DNA of 64,000 nucleotides, taken from NCBI GenBank assembly GCA_011317545.1, contig WUJK01000006.1, positions 558,001 to 622,000 of the forward strand, written 5' to 3'. Positions 1 to 12,383 of the stretch are shown piece by piece. The notes below the pieces were generated by a model. The model saw only the letters and a program-made list of their open reading frames with translations, was not told the DNA's origin and did no database searches. Every line of letters starts with the position of its first letter. Position 1 is the stretch's first letter. The position numbers and the translations under genes are program-made. The stretch comes from Coniella vitis (lineage: Eukaryota > Ascomycota > Sordariomycetes > Diaporthales > Schizoparmaceae).

Positions 1-14
1 TCTAATATTCTAAA

Positions 15-215
15 AAATTAAAATATATATCGTATAACTAAGTCTACGAATCCGCTACTTATAAGTCGAGTTATCGTTAGTATATATAGTCTATATTTTA
101 TATAGCGATCTATAATAACTAAAATTAAATTATAGGCTTTTCCGTTACTTCCTATAGATATTAGCAACTTAATAATAAAATCTATTAAAATTTCCTGCTA
201 AGGGTAGATAAGCAC
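15..215 (-). pseudogene. Integrase catalytic-core relic (runs toward the left edge)
   Basis: Minus-strand reading gives a block with QEILIDFI, then LILVIIDRYIKY, then GFVDLVIRYIF, matching the start of a retroviral-type integrase core in Ty3/Gypsy elements. The first catalytic aspartate (in DFI) is still visible and a stop interrupts the residues just before it. The remaining catalytic residues and any chromodomain lie outside the window. Confidence 0.75.
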
Positions 216-1869
216 CGGTAACGCTACTAATAAGCTATAAGGACGGTAAGTTATAGCTTTAGCTTATTAATAAACTATATAAGTATTAATATATTATTTT
301 ATATCCTTATATATAGAAAGCTAAAAATAGTAGCGTTTAAGCAGCTTATAAGATTTATTAAAGCCGAAATAGCTTATAGTTATATTATTATAGTATACTA
401 ATAGTAATTCTCTTCGAAGTATAAGTATCTAAGGTATATAAAGTTAGTCCTTTATTATTAAGAGTCTATATCGAATATTCTATACGTTTCTTATATAGAT
501 TCTATATACTTTCTATTTACTAGATACTATAAATAGATCGTTCTATTATATATTTTTAACCTCGATATAGAGAGGTTTATTTAGTTATATAGCTATTACC
601 GTAATACGTTAAGGCTATACGCGCGGAAGGATAATAGGGTTATAAAGCCTACTTCTAAGTAGGTAAACTATAGAACTAATATATAGTTTAAGCTCGGATT
701 ATATAGTCTAATAACTTCGCTTAGAGGTCCTTAATCTCTATCCGAGAGTACGTATTATTAAAAAGTAAGCTCTCTATCCTATATACTTTACCGCTACTTC
801 TAAGTAACTTAATAACCTATACGGGATAAAATTCCTAGATCTAATCTTATAAATACTACCTCCTCCGTCTAATAACGAGATAGCGCTACTTAATTTATCC
901 AAAATATACTCTAAGACTATATATTCGTAGCTTATCTATAAATAAGAAGTTACTAATCTTATAATAGGTTATATCTCTTTAATACTCGGTTTATTATTTC
1001 GGTAAATTCGTTTTAATTATACTAGGTCTTTAGATACCTATATAATAAAATCGCAGGGTATATATAGCTCCTTATTAGCTTTCGTACTATTACGATAATT
1101 AGGACGCTATAATAGTCCGTTTATAGGATTTAATCGACTAGGTTAATAAATAATAGTAAAGTTATAATTACTTAATAGCTATAGCTATCGTATTTACCTC
1201 GCTAATAACTATCTTTTTATTTCCTAAAAACTCTAATTTAGGTAATTAGTCTTAATAATAACTAGGGTTTATATATATAAGAGGTATTAACGCTAATTTA
1301 ACGTAGTATTAACGATAGTAAATAATTTCTAGTCTCCTATACTATAACGCGCTTTAATAAGAGTTAACTTTTTAGAGCGAAAAGTAATTAGATATTAAAC
1401 TATATTAAATAACTATAATAAAACAGCTCTAATAGCTTACTAAGATATATCTATTTTTATACGTATTAGTAAAGCAGAATTAAAATAGCGTAATAATAAA
1501 GCGATAGTAAAATAAGTATATAACGTTCGGAATATAAAACGCTATCGGAAATTAAGAATAAAAATACTAATATACTTACTATATAAAAGCTATATTAAAA
1601 ATATAGTAATACGAGAATAATTCCGAATAAAACGCCTATAAAAACTAGTAAAACCTAAGAATACTTAGATATCTTTAATATATATAGGCTCGGGCTATTA
1701 CTTAATAGTAGTAATTCTACTATATTCTATACTAATTCCCTTAAGAGTAATAAAGAAACCTAGAAATTTAACTTTTAATATATTAAATTTATATTTCTTA
1801 AGGTTAATATATAACTTCTACTTATATAATTGCTTAAATACTCTACGAATATCTTATATATATATTACG

Positions 1870-2270
1870 GGGTCCTTACTAAAAATTAAAATATTATTAA
1901 GGTAGATAATATAAATAATATTAATAAGCCTAACTAGAACTCGATTAATATAAGATTAAAAAGTTATAGGAGAATTAATTAAACCTATTAGTAAAATAAG
2001 GTATTTAAAATACTCGTATTTAATACGAAAAGTAGTCTTCTACTTATTATCTTCCTTAATTCGTATATAGTAATAAGTATCTTTTAAGTTAAGCTTAATA
2101 TAAATAATAGTATATAATAATTAGTCTAGAACTTCTAAAATTAAGGGTAAAGGTATACGATTCTTATATATTAGCTTATTTAAAGTACGATAATTAATAT
2201 AAAGGTATAACTCCCCGCCCTTTTTTAGTATAAAAATAATAAGAGCTCCTATAGGACTAATAGAATAGCG
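1870..2270 (-). pseudogene. Reverse transcriptase relic of the Gypsy element
   Basis: This is the best-preserved part of the retrotransposon. It keeps the fingers/palm signature around LYINYRTLNK and the palm box. In active Gypsy elements the palm box is a tyrosine-x-aspartate-aspartate motif; here both aspartates read as asparagine (YLNN). That is the G-to-A change expected when RIP acts on the opposite strand, and it would abolish metal binding. Stops are scattered around the motif. The family assignment rests on motif order and spacing and is secure; clade within Gypsy is not determined. Confidence 0.85.
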
Positions 2271-5200
2271 AATAAGACCTTTAGCCTATATTTTCTATAA
2301 ATATTCCTTAAGATTTTCCAGCTCTAACGTAATAAATATATAAATAGGTCCCTATAGAGGTATTACGCCCTCTTCTAGATTAATAGTATAATCTAAAACT
2401 ATTTATACTAGTAAAGGTATATTAGGATCTATATATATAATATCTTTAAAGTCTATATATTCGCTAGGTAAATTAGGGATAGGTTTTTTAACTTCCTTTT
2501 CAGATAGATATAAAGGAATAATAGATATACTTTATATAGTAAATATTATATATACTTCGTATATTTCCTATATAGATATAGTAAGTATTAACTTGGATAT
2601 ATATAATAGCTATCTCTAATACCTAATAGCTTAATTAATTTAAGGATTCGTAGAAATAAGCTAGAGAAAACCTAATATAATTAGGAAGGGTACTTTTTTA
2701 ATAATAGAGAAGCGATAATACTATATTCTTATAACGCTTAAGGAATTAGTAATTAGTAAATCTAATAAAATAGAACCTAAAGTTTTTATTAGTATACTAT
2801 TAAATATAACTAATAGAATACTTAGTCTAATATAAAGTTATAGGACTTATTCGAATAAATTATATATAAGTAGGTTCTCCTCTACGCCCGAGTTAATAAG
2901 CGCTTCTTTTTCTATAAACTATAATATTTTACTTAAAATTATATTAGCCTTTATAACTAAACAAGGATAATCCTACTTAGCGTATCCTTAACTAGAATTC
3001 TATATAAAAGCTATATTATAGGTAATATTCGAAATTCGCTATAATTTTAAGTATACGATTATAATATAGCCTATTATTTAATAAATTCGATAATAAGCTT
3101 TAGGATATTTAGTAGAAGTATAATTATCCTCCCCGTAAATATAGCAAATTCGCTATAGATTCTATAGGTAAGTTACTTTTCGATAGCCTTATTAGTTATA
3201 ATTATAGTATCGAATATTATAATTATAAGTTAGGTATATTAATATAGCGGAATCGTTAGTATTACGCTTAGGGGGTAAAGATAAGTTAAGTAATAATATA
3301 GAAAATAGTAAATTCTTAATAACTTTTTTAGGATAATAGGTTATAATATAATTAGACTCCTTATATATAAAATAAATCCTATATTCTTACGGAGTTTATA
3401 TAGGTTAAGGTTAAGTATCTTTTTATATTAATTCGAATCGTTATACTAAACTAATAGTATACTCCTATTTATATAGTAATATTATTTAAAAGCCGAGTAT
3501 AATCCGTAACTTAAGGCGTAACCGAGTAATAAAGGCTATAATATAAGCTAATCCTTCTAAAGGAGCTAGATTATCTAATTCAATTTTATTAAAACGTTAT
3601 ACGAAATCCGTAACTACTTTATCTCGGCCTTATATAAATTATAAAAGCTTCGAAGATATAATAAGTATACGAATCTTAGGATTAGAGTATTATTTCTTAA
3701 GAAATTCTAAAAGATTAGGTAAGAATATTTTCGCTTTAATACTATTTTTCCTATATTAACGTATAAGATAACTAACCTAATAGCGTTTTATATTATCTCT
3801 TAAATAACCGGTAGTATAATAAGATTTATAATCTTTATTAATAATACTATATATCTTAAATCGATATATAAGGTTAAATTTAAAAGCTTAAAATTCTATT
3901 AAACTAGTTCTTTTATATATTAGATTCGATATATTATATAAAAGGGTAAGAGATATAGTATTAATAATACTTTCCGATTAAAAGATAGATAAAGAACTAT
4001 TAGGTCTGGAAAGAGTAGGTATAGCTCTACTTATAGGTAATAAATTACTATATAGAAGTATTATAAACGAGGAAGAAACCTTATAACTAGCTAGTAATAG
4101 GTAGATATAATCGGAGGATTTATTTCCTTACGCTAAATATATACGTTTAGTATATAAACGCTGCTTAATATCTTAGAGGTATAGTAATACGTCTATTTTA
4201 GCCTCTTTACGAAGGCGTTATTTAGTTATAATAGCTATATTTAGAGATTCTAAGGAAATTCGCTACGTTAGCGTAGTATTAGCGCGACTAATACGAGAAG
4301 AGCGTTGTATAGATAGTATTCTTATTCTTACCGGTTTATACCCTTAGAAAAGAAGTTTAGAATATTAGGGTTTTAGTAGATAAAGTAATAGGATATAAGA
4401 AAGTATCTAATAAGCAGGATCTTAGTAATATTTAAGATATATTTCCAAATAAGGTTATATTTAGAAATTAAACTAAACTTAGTTCCTTCCTTTTTCCTTT
4501 TAGTATTCCAGTTTTCGTCTATAACTATAAATATAATTAACTTTATAGGGTTCCCGTTGCTTTTAAGCAATAAGTAAGTAAGTTTCTAGCTTAAACTCTA
4601 ATAGAAGCCGTATATTTACCCGTGGGCCTATAATATATTTATATTATTCGGGGGTACGATTATTTAGAAATTAGGTAAATAATCTATAATCGCTATATTT
4701 ACTATAAAAGCGGAGCTTAATACTTTATCTTTAACGGTAAAAGAGATAATAGCGTTTAAATGCTTACTTTAAGATATCTCTATAAACCTTAGAGAAATAT
4801 AGAATATCTACTATAATAATTAGTAAACGATATAGCTAGTAGTAGCTAAATACGAGAAAATTAGTATAAAGCTTAGGTATATTAATATTAGTTAATTATA
4901 GCTTAAATAGGAGTATTAAAAAGGTATATTTAAAATTATATATTTACTTATAAAATAAATACTAACTACCGGTTTAACTAAACCGCTAAATCGAGCGTAA
5001 TTTAAGTATTTTAGAGCTTTCTTAAATCTTTAAGATTTAATTATAATTATTTAAATATAAAATAATTATAAGACTATAGTAAAATAATAAGAGAATATCC
5101 CGAATACCCTATTTCTATTAATATAAATTAAAAATATCTATTAACGCTATATTTAAATCTTATAAATTAGAACTTAGGTTTAGGAAGAATTTTATCGAGA

Positions 5201-6989
5201 ATTTTCGAGAATTTACTAGTAGCTTTATCTTAAGCTATCCTCTATTTATATTAATTAATAGCCTTCTTATACGAGTTAGGTTTATTTAAACTAGCTTATA
5301 AGGCGGTATTCTTATCTAATAATCGGGCGTTTTCCCCTTATAAAGCGGTATTCTTATCTATTAATCGGGTCTTTTCTCCTTCTAAACCGGTAGTTTTAGC
5401 CTTTAAGTAAGCCTTCTCCTCCTTTAAAATATAAACCGAAACTTTATAACCCTTAATCCTATACTTAAGCTTATTAATCCGTAGATTTAATCGTTATCTA
5501 GCCTTATTAATAATATTAAACGACTCTATTAAGTTATAGTAATCGATATATAAACGGTTAGTAGTTTATTCTAGCTCGGTATAATCGGCGATAGAAACTA
5601 TATTATTAAGTAGATTATTTAAACTATTAAATTATCCTCCTTCCTATAGGTTAAAGGTAGCCTTCTATACCTAAGAAGTATAACTAGCCTTTATTTCGGT
5701 ATTAATTACCGCCTTCTTATTATTAAAATTAAGGTTCCTTTTAACGCTTTAAATAATATATTTAAAATAAAAGATTCGGTCGGTAAATAGCTTAAGGATA
5801 GGCGGAACGGGTATATAAGTATAGTTCTACTTATAATAGCGGTTATAAACCGGAGCGTTAGGAACGAAGATATACTTACTATTACTATTACTATTATTAT
5901 AGTTTTTTATATAAGTAATATATAGAGTTAAGCACTTAGTTTACTCCTCCTCTAGGGTAATAACCGCGTATTTATAAACGGTTTTAGTACGATTAGAAGG
6001 GGTAGTAATAGCGGACGGAATAATATTAATATCGTCCTCGGTATTATTATTATCGTTATTCTCTTTAACTAAAGGTTCGAGCTAAGCCTAAGGTAAGGAT
6101 TTCCGGGGATACGATTAAATAGGCTTAAAAGCGCTAGTAATCTAAGACTTAATCCTTTTAATAGGAGTATAAGGAGAGGTATTAAATAAATACTTCTACG
6201 GGAGTCGGTACGGGGAATCGTATTATTGCTAGTAAATTTGTAGATATTATCTATAGCCTTAAGATTAATCGGACGATTTGTATAAGATAAGCCTAGATAA
6301 GGAAACTTACTAAGGGATCGATTAATATAGGGCGGATAAGAAGGGGTATTATTACCGGTATTAATACTAGTACTAGCGATAGCGGTATTAATCGAACGGG
6401 CTAAATCGTTAGATTTAGCTATCGCGTTATTATCCTCTCTTATCGTATTAGTAATCTATTAAGAAGGGTAGATACCGTCTATTAAACTAGCGAAATTAGA
6501 GTTATATACCTCTTAGATCTAATTAAAGATAGTAATAATATTGTAACCGTTAGGATTAGTAAATAACGAAAAAGGCCGAATAGGATTATTATTATTATTA
6601 TTTATAGAATAATAGGCGCTTATTATTGCTAGATTTATAGATTAGAACGTCGAATTAGTATATAATTAGGTAGTTAAATAATAGTTTTTACTTAACTTAT
6701 AGTTTATATATTTAAGTTAGTCTAAAAGGTAAGGAGGAGGAATCTTAAACTAGTAGAACGCGATAAATATATATTAAAAGTATATATTAGGCTGCTACTA
6801 GTATAACTAGCGATATCTTTACTAGTTAGGAGGTATATAAGAATAGTATTTAACCCTAACCCGAAAGCTATTATATTAGCTTAATAATAGGCTTTATATA
6901 AGCAGAATAATAGCTTCGGCGATACTTAAATATTCGTATAATAGCTCTTTTTTATAGTAAGATATATAGAACAATATACTCTTTTAACC

Positions 6990-7653
6990 TCTCTTTTGTT
7001 TCGCCTGTTTCAGCTGATGACTAAGCTGTATGCACACTCTATTTTCTTTTCACCACTTCCTTAACACGGAAAAGGAACCATGCCTGTGCTATAATAGCAT
7101 ATCTTCTCTTGGAATAAGATGCTGCAATGTTGGCCTGCAGCTGAAGGTCCAACGCTGCTTCCGAGCACATCAGCCCTGGACAACTGTTCATGTTGCCCAG
7201 CATTACGAGCAGCTCGAGTGCCAATGTGTCAATACTACTGTTGAAGGACAGAGTCCGAATGCTCCAACTTGGTGATGATGTTGTGGAAAATAACAATGGC
7301 AGCCTATTTTTGGGTGATCCTGTAGCACTTAAAAAGACTTGCAGCGAGGGAGGGTATTGGACTACGGCCACACAGCTAACTATTACGAAGCATAACTTCT
7401 GCTATGGCTATGAATAGACATACATCAAAATTTGCAACTCATACTGACTGCAATGATGATTTGCCTCCATGGGAGCCATCACATCATTGCAAGACTTAGC
7501 ATTATAGTCATAACCGTTCGTGAGCCCACAATCTGACCCCGTCACTAAGCGTTGAAAGTGTCGTCACACTCTCAAGCTACATCATTCGTAATCCCCCCAA
7601 GAAGACATACCCGTACAGATGGAGTTTTGCACCCAAAAGTGATCCTCCGGCAG
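6990..7653. other. Transition from RIP block to genic DNA; no supported gene
   Basis: Base composition changes within a few tens of bases near 6990, from AT-only text with almost no CA/TG to ordinary mixed sequence. Small open frames of 75-110 codons exist on both strands but begin with non-ATG codons or show no recognisable protein, so none is called. The right part is probably the 3' flank of the Cid1-like gene. Confidence 0.5.
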
Positions 7654-10600
7654 CTAGGCGTCAGAATCAGCAGGAGGCTTGCCATGAATCTCATCCAGGA
7701 GTTCCGCGAACGTTGCCTGGTCGTTACTCATTTCCTCAACAGAGACATCTTGCAGCAAGTCTTCTTGCTGTTGACCGCGGCCAGCATTCCGAATGATTCG
7801 CCAGGCGCGGCGGAACTCATCGCGGATGGAAACAATGCCGTTGTGAGTAACTGTTCGAGCGACGTTGTGGTCCCACTCAAAGGGATCCTCAATGGCGAAA
7901 AGATAACGATGGCGCACCTCTTTAACCTCAGCCTTGTTTTGATCCTGCGACAAAGCCGGAGCATGCGCCGCTATGGAAAGGGACGGCTGCTGGTGGGGTG
8001 CACATGGCAGCTCATTGCCTGCTCCTCTACTGGGTATCGTGCTTGCCGCCTGAGCTGCTGGATCAATGGGTTGAGACTTGTCTGTCTGCCGGACTTCAAG
8101 CACAGTCTTGGCACCTGTCCAACCCTTATCCTTCTTGCTTAGGAGGCCCCCGGGCGTACGGATACTGATGACATCTCGACCCCAGTCAAAGCCTCGCATA
8201 TGACCAGTACTCATCATGTTATTCTGAGCATAATACTCAAAAAATCCTCGCAAAAGGAAGCCCACGGGGTCGGCGTTTTGGTTCAACACACCTCGTTGTG
8301 CAGCATCCGCTATTTGGTCGGCATCCTTCCAGAATCGGATATCTCTGCCCTTGCATTGAACGGTGTTTTCCATCTGTTCTGGCGTCATGTCAGGCGGGAC
8401 TGGGGGGGCGAGAGCCTGCAAGTTGGGGCAAACAAAGGGTCTAGCAACATTGGTCAAGTAGTGCAAGACCATCAGAACATATCCATAGCTAGAAAGCGTT
8501 CCGCGGTAGGCAGTGTTGATGCCCCGAACCTTGGCCCACTGCTTCACGAATAAGACAATTGGCCGTACCCGGGGATCTGTGAGCGAGTAACATCTCAGCA
8601 GGTGAGTGTTGTGCATGGCGAGGTGTGCTGAAAAGTTGATATCGCACTGGACGCCAATGTCCGATTTGGGATATTCGAGTTTGTCCCGATAGCGATCTCT
8701 TGGCTGATTGGGAGCCATCCGAGACGGATCCTGAAGGTTCCGAATCTTGGATATCAGCGCCAAATCTTCTTGTGGAGTGACGAGCATGTAGTCATAGTGC
8801 GCTTCAAGACTCTCCGTGGGATCCATTGGTCCACGAAGCAGCTCAACGTAACGTCGAATATTGTTGCCATATGCAGGCGGGTACAGTTCCTTCTCCAAGG
8901 CTTTTTCAAAATCGCGAGCGAGTTGCAACGTCTTGTGCCGCCTAGCCACCGCTCTGAGGCTTGGTGCGGCCAAGGAACCCGAGAACTGAGCGACCTGATC
9001 ACGAATCTCGTAATCATAGATGCCTTTTCCATATTGACAAACGACAGCAGCTAGGAGTGGTGTTGTAGAGGTCCGAAGGTCGTGGCCACCCAGTTCGCGC
9101 ATGAGCTGGATTGTTCGGCTGTGGTAAGATGTGGCCGACTCATACTGACCCTGTTCCAAGAGCAAGAGGCCAACTGACGGGATCTTTTTGATCGATTCAT
9201 TTGCCAGCTGAAGTTCTTTGTTGTAGTTGAGAGGATCCAAGCCATACTTCGGCCTATTCTGAACCTCAATCCAATGATTGATGCGACTACCTGCTTTCTG
9301 TTCACAGAAGTCGTCCTTCTCGCGGATCGAACGCGTCTCCCAGACCATGACCATCCGTTCACCTTCAATCTGGGCCATGACACCATAGATGGAGCGGTTA
9401 ATGGGCATCGAGACTGTCGGATCGAAGGAGAGTGACAAGTATTGTTGTAGCCGCGTTCTCAGCTGCTCATCATTCAGACCACGAACGAAGGCGCGGCAGA
9501 CGTCGTTGAGAATTTGATATTCTTCTTGCGTGAAAGTTGCTGCTGTTGAGTTCATAATGTCACGGCCTCCAACCTCCCGAAGCAGCTTTTTTGCTGCACC
9601 GTAATAGTTTGACAATGATTTTGATCCCTGCTTCAACCCGTTGAGACGATCCTGATAGTCAAGATTGCCCGCGTCGCCATCATCCTCCGCAACGGGTTTG
9701 GATGGAGGAGATTGCTTTTCTGAGGCAGTGGTAACTTGGCTAAGCGATGTCGCTTTCGACTGCTTGGTAGTGTTGTCAGCGACATCGTCGTGTGCAGTGA
9801 CATTTTCGTCATCCTCTACATCATGGTCCTCGGTTTCCCCCTTTTCCCACTTTGATCGCTCTTCTACCAAGTCTGCATATAGCTTTTGTGGAGGGTTCTG
9901 GCACACTTTGATGATAGCCACCCTGGTCTTGCTGAGCAAGCGAGCTCCGAAACCCATATCCAGGAATGTTTTCTCAATGAGACGAGGAATATCGGATCCA
10001 GGATCATCCGGCTGTGGATGAGAAAGCGGCGACAGAAGGCCGAGGTCCATGTCTGAAGATTTGGTAGCAAAGCCAGAAGCTAGACTGCCAAAACATCGCA
10101 GCTGAACGGACATGGGCGGGAAATCAGACCGACCATTGATAGTATTGTGGTAATCACTAATGGCGATCCGGCAGGCATTCTCTATCAACAGCCTGAAGTT
10201 TTCCTTTTCTCGGATCAGCTCGATATCAATTTCGGCATTGGCAAGGATTGCTGCGGTATGTTGCTCCAGCAAGGCCACTCCAGCTTCAATGTCTTCCAGC
10301 CGAGGAGGGAAGGCATTCTGATGGTGAAAGGGACGACCTTGACCGGTAGAGTATCTGCCAAAGTGGCCTGAGCGTCCTGGACCTGGGTGGTGTGGGTGGT
10401 GACCTGACTGGCCTGCGCCTGGCTGCCTCCAATCAAAAAGGGCAGTCGCAGATGAAGGCGACGAGCCAGGGTATGATGGCGATGGGTGGTGACGGTTTGC
10501 AAAAGAATGTTGGCCTCGAGCATATCCTTCGCTTGTATTGGCTTCTGCAAAGTTATTGGGCGGTTGTTGTTGGTGGTGATAGTTGTTTCGATGGTGGTGG

Positions 10601-10929
10601 CCACGGTCATGGCGATGGTGATGTCCCGAGAAGTTTCCGTGAAAGCGGCCTTCTTGAGGGGGCGCTGAACGGTGATCGATGGGAATGGTCATTTGAGAGG
10701 ACATCTGGCGGCGCTGGGCCTGGTTTGGCCGCTTCTGCCGTGATTTGAGAGACGCACTCTGTTGAAGCGAGACTGCAACGCCCTCCGTAGGCTCGTTTCC
10801 TGCAGATGGCGGCCTGGCGTCGGCGCTATTTGTGTCTTGCTGAGCCATTTCTGCATTTTTCAGAATGAGGTTTCGCATGCGCACATCTAGGGGCACATCT
10901 CCTTCCTGGCGGGGGTGAGGGTTGTCCAT
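7654..10929 (-). CDS. Cid1-like non-canonical poly(A)/poly(U) RNA nucleotidyltransferase
   Basis: Single uninterrupted 1091-aa frame with an ATG at 10929. Residues 1-220 are low complexity, rich in His, Gln, Gly and Pro. The DNA polymerase beta-like palm has the GS signature at G281-S282 and metal-binding D293 and D295 (SSDMDLGLL); a third acidic residue is probably D763 (VQCDINFSAHL). Between the two palm halves sits an unusually long insert of about 380 residues, partly acidic. A PAP-associated region follows (FVKQWAKVRGINTAYRGTLSSYG split as FVKQWAKVRGIN and YRGTLSSYGY). Cid1/TUTase enzymes add non-templated nucleotides to RNA 3' ends and mark RNAs for decay; preference for UTP or ATP cannot be read from the sequence. 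It is divergent from the TFIIF alpha gene. The family call is firm and the substrate is unknown. Confidence 0.9.
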   Translation of the reverse strand: MDNPHPRQEGDVPLDVRMRNLILKNAEMAQQDTNSADARPPSAGNEPTEGVAVSLQQSASLKSRQKRPNQAQRRQMSSQMTIPIDHRSAPPQEGRFHGNFSGHHHRHDRGHHHRNNYHHQQQPPNNFAEANTSEGYARGQHSFANRHHPSPSYPGSSPSSATALFDWRQPGAGQSGHHPHHPGPGRSGHFGRYSTGQGRPFHHQNAFPPRLEDIEAGVALLEQHTAAILANAEIDIELIREKENFRLLIENACRIAISDYHNTINGRSDFPPMSVQLRCFGSLASGFATKSSDMDLGLLSPLSHPQPDDPGSDIPRLIEKTFLDMGFGARLLSKTRVAIIKVCQNPPQKLYADLVEERSKWEKGETEDHDVEDDENVTAHDDVADNTTKQSKATSLSQVTTASEKQSPPSKPVAEDDGDAGNLDYQDRLNGLKQGSKSLSNYYGAAKKLLREVGGRDIMNSTAATFTQEEYQILNDVCRAFVRGLNDEQLRTRLQQYLSLSFDPTVSMPINRSIYGVMAQIEGERMVMVWETRSIREKDDFCEQKAGSRINHWIEVQNRPKYGLDPLNYNKELQLANESIKKIPSVGLLLLEQGQYESATSYHSRTIQLMRELGGHDLRTSTTPLLAAVVCQYGKGIYDYEIRDQVAQFSGSLAAPSLRAVARRHKTLQLARDFEKALEKELYPPAYGNNIRRYVELLRGPMDPTESLEAHYDYMLVTPQEDLALISKIRNLQDPSRMAPNQPRDRYRDKLEYPKSDIGVQCDINFSAHLAMHNTHLLRCYSLTDPRVRPIVLFVKQWAKVRGINTAYRGTLSSYGYVLMVLHYLTNVARPFVCPNLQALAPPVPPDMTPEQMENTVQCKGRDIRFWKDADQIADAAQRGVLNQNADPVGFLLRGFFEYYAQNNMMSTGHMRGFDWGRDVISIRTPGGLLSKKDKGWTGAKTVLEVRQTDKSQPIDPAAQAASTIPSRGAGNELPCAPHQQPSLSIAAHAPALSQDQNKAEVKEVRHRYLFAIEDPFEWDHNVARTVTHNGIVSIRDEFRRAWRIIRNAGRGQQQEDLLQDVSVEEMSNDQATFAELLDEIHGKPPADSDA

Positions 10930-12383
10930 GGTGTTTGTAGGGAGCGAACACTGGGGTCGACACCTTTTGGTTGGCCAGCCAAACGCCTCTCTTCGCTCAG
11001 TACAGGCTCCGGATCGGCTTCGGATAGAATGAGCTGGGCCAGAGTGTCGAGGAAAAAACAGAGAGACGATGAGATACTGAATGCTGCCAGGCTAATGAGC
11101 GGGTTTGTTGAGTATGTGGCAAAGAGAGCGTCGGAGGGTTTGAGTCATCCTCGTTGGCACGTTTAGGAACGAGTTAACGGTAAGGAATGACAACCTGTCA
11201 GAAAGACTGCTTATAAGGATCTGTACAGCATTTCTGAGGATGTGGTTTGTTGCAGGTGGTTTTGCTTACTGCCAGGTTGCCTCAGAGGGTATGGTATTTG
11301 AAGGCCAGGATGAATGTTATACCTCGGTGGAACTGAGGCGCGTCGATTGCTCTCTCGGTGGGGAGCGAGCACGAGGCTATCACAAGGCAACTTTTAGAGC
11401 ACTGAAGGTTGAGCCGAAGGACATCACACTGTCTTTGGGCCTTTGCTGGTTCGACAGGACGGAATGGCCTGCTCCAGGTCGTCAGCTGACTAGGCCTTGA
11501 GTATGAGACTAACAGACTTCTTACCAGAGTGGTTTGAGATGGCGAGAAACAAGTGACGAGGGTCTTTGACTTCTGCTGCTGTTTGTAAGAAGCAGGTGAA
11601 AGCAGCGGTCCACTTGCTGCATCTTGCCCTGGTTCGGCAGGGTGGGGCTCCGGTGCAGTGGGAGCTACCCCAGGTACACAGGTACCGACCGAGCTTCACC
11701 ATCAAAAGGTATTTTGCCTTGTTTTTGCTCGATTCGGCGTAGACAGCTGTAGAGTATATAGTAAAGCCCCTGACGGATCTTTTTCCAGCTCTACATTGAG
11801 ACAACACGACCAGATGCTTACTCGATACTCATACTGATCATACGGTCTTCGTAAAAAACACCACAGTGCTATTGTACTCTACTATGTATCATGTATTGCC
11901 ATGCTTGGGAAGTACTATGTACTGTCGGCAGCAAGGATTACATAAGAAAGCATGGCCCGTGCTGGCACAGACCCACAGACCTTTCCCCCCCACACGCCAG
12001 CCAGCGCAGGCGGGCAATACCAGGTGCGTTGCCTCGTACTTGCGCATCATTGTTCCTCTTTCCTGCTTGCAACATCCTTCCTCTCCTGAACGCCTCGCCC
12101 CTCCGGACAAAGCTTTCCTTCCAACTAAACGGCGTGCTCTCGAACTTTTGCCTCCCTGCTCCTTTGCCTGCTCCGAACGTGAAGCCCGCTTCCGCGACGG
12201 TCCCGACCCAATTTCTTTGTAGCCAGACTTGGCTTGCTCGAGCTACGCTCAACCCAGACTTTGCACGCCCGCTGCCAAACCCTTCAATGTCGCGCCATCT
12301 GCGGGACAGGCTACGTCTTTGATCCTGTCGTCCTCAACGACTCGTCAACAGGCGAAAACCCAACACAGTGGTTTCAGCTCGCC
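10930..12383. promoter_or_regulatory. Divergent intergenic promoter region, Cid1-like / TFIIF alpha
   Basis: About 1.45 kb between two divergent starts. It holds no convincing gene. An exact GTACTATGTAC lies at 11912-11922 and a shorter TACTATGTA at 11880-11888, about 470-500 bp upstream of the TFIIF alpha ATG. The 300 bp before that ATG are pyrimidine-rich on the + strand, as is common in fungal 5' leaders. Confidence 0.5.
11912..11922. promoter_or_regulatory. GTACTATGTAC near-palindrome, exact copy 1
   Basis: An 11-bp near-palindrome (arms GTAC/GTAC around TAT or its complement ATA). It lies upstream of TFIIF alpha. Function unknown; see the finding on the dispersed motif. Confidence 0.5.

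Larger units (their letters stand above)
1..6990 (-). mobile_element. RIP-degraded Ty3/Gypsy-type LTR retrotransposon (partial)
   Basis: The stretch is overwhelmingly A+T, rich in TpA and nearly devoid of CpA and TpG, the footprint of C-to-T repeat-induced point mutation. On the minus strand, through many stops, recognisable pol blocks occur in Gypsy order: a reverse transcriptase segment with LKKGGELYLYINYRTLNKL (about 2140-2270), the catalytic box reading IYLNNILIFSKDP (about 1870-1918), the post-RT segment VFLGFTSFYRRFIRNYS (about 1612-1690) and an integrase core with LILVIIDRYIKY (about 15-215). A gag zinc-knuckle relic may lie near 4085-4160, but its cysteines are lost. The 3' end (rest of integrase, 3' LTR) is beyond base 1, and gag plus the 5' LTR should lie up to about 6990. 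No LTR was confirmed. The element is dead; no frame is open for more than a few dozen codons. Confidence 0.88.

Noticed and set aside
4373..4570. 65-codon open frame in the AT-rich block
   Set aside because: A chance gap between stops in RIP-mutated retrotransposon DNA.
7030..7417. Three overlapping frames of 75-110 codons next to the RIP block
   Set aside because: Overlapping on both strands, mostly without ATG and without recognisable protein features.
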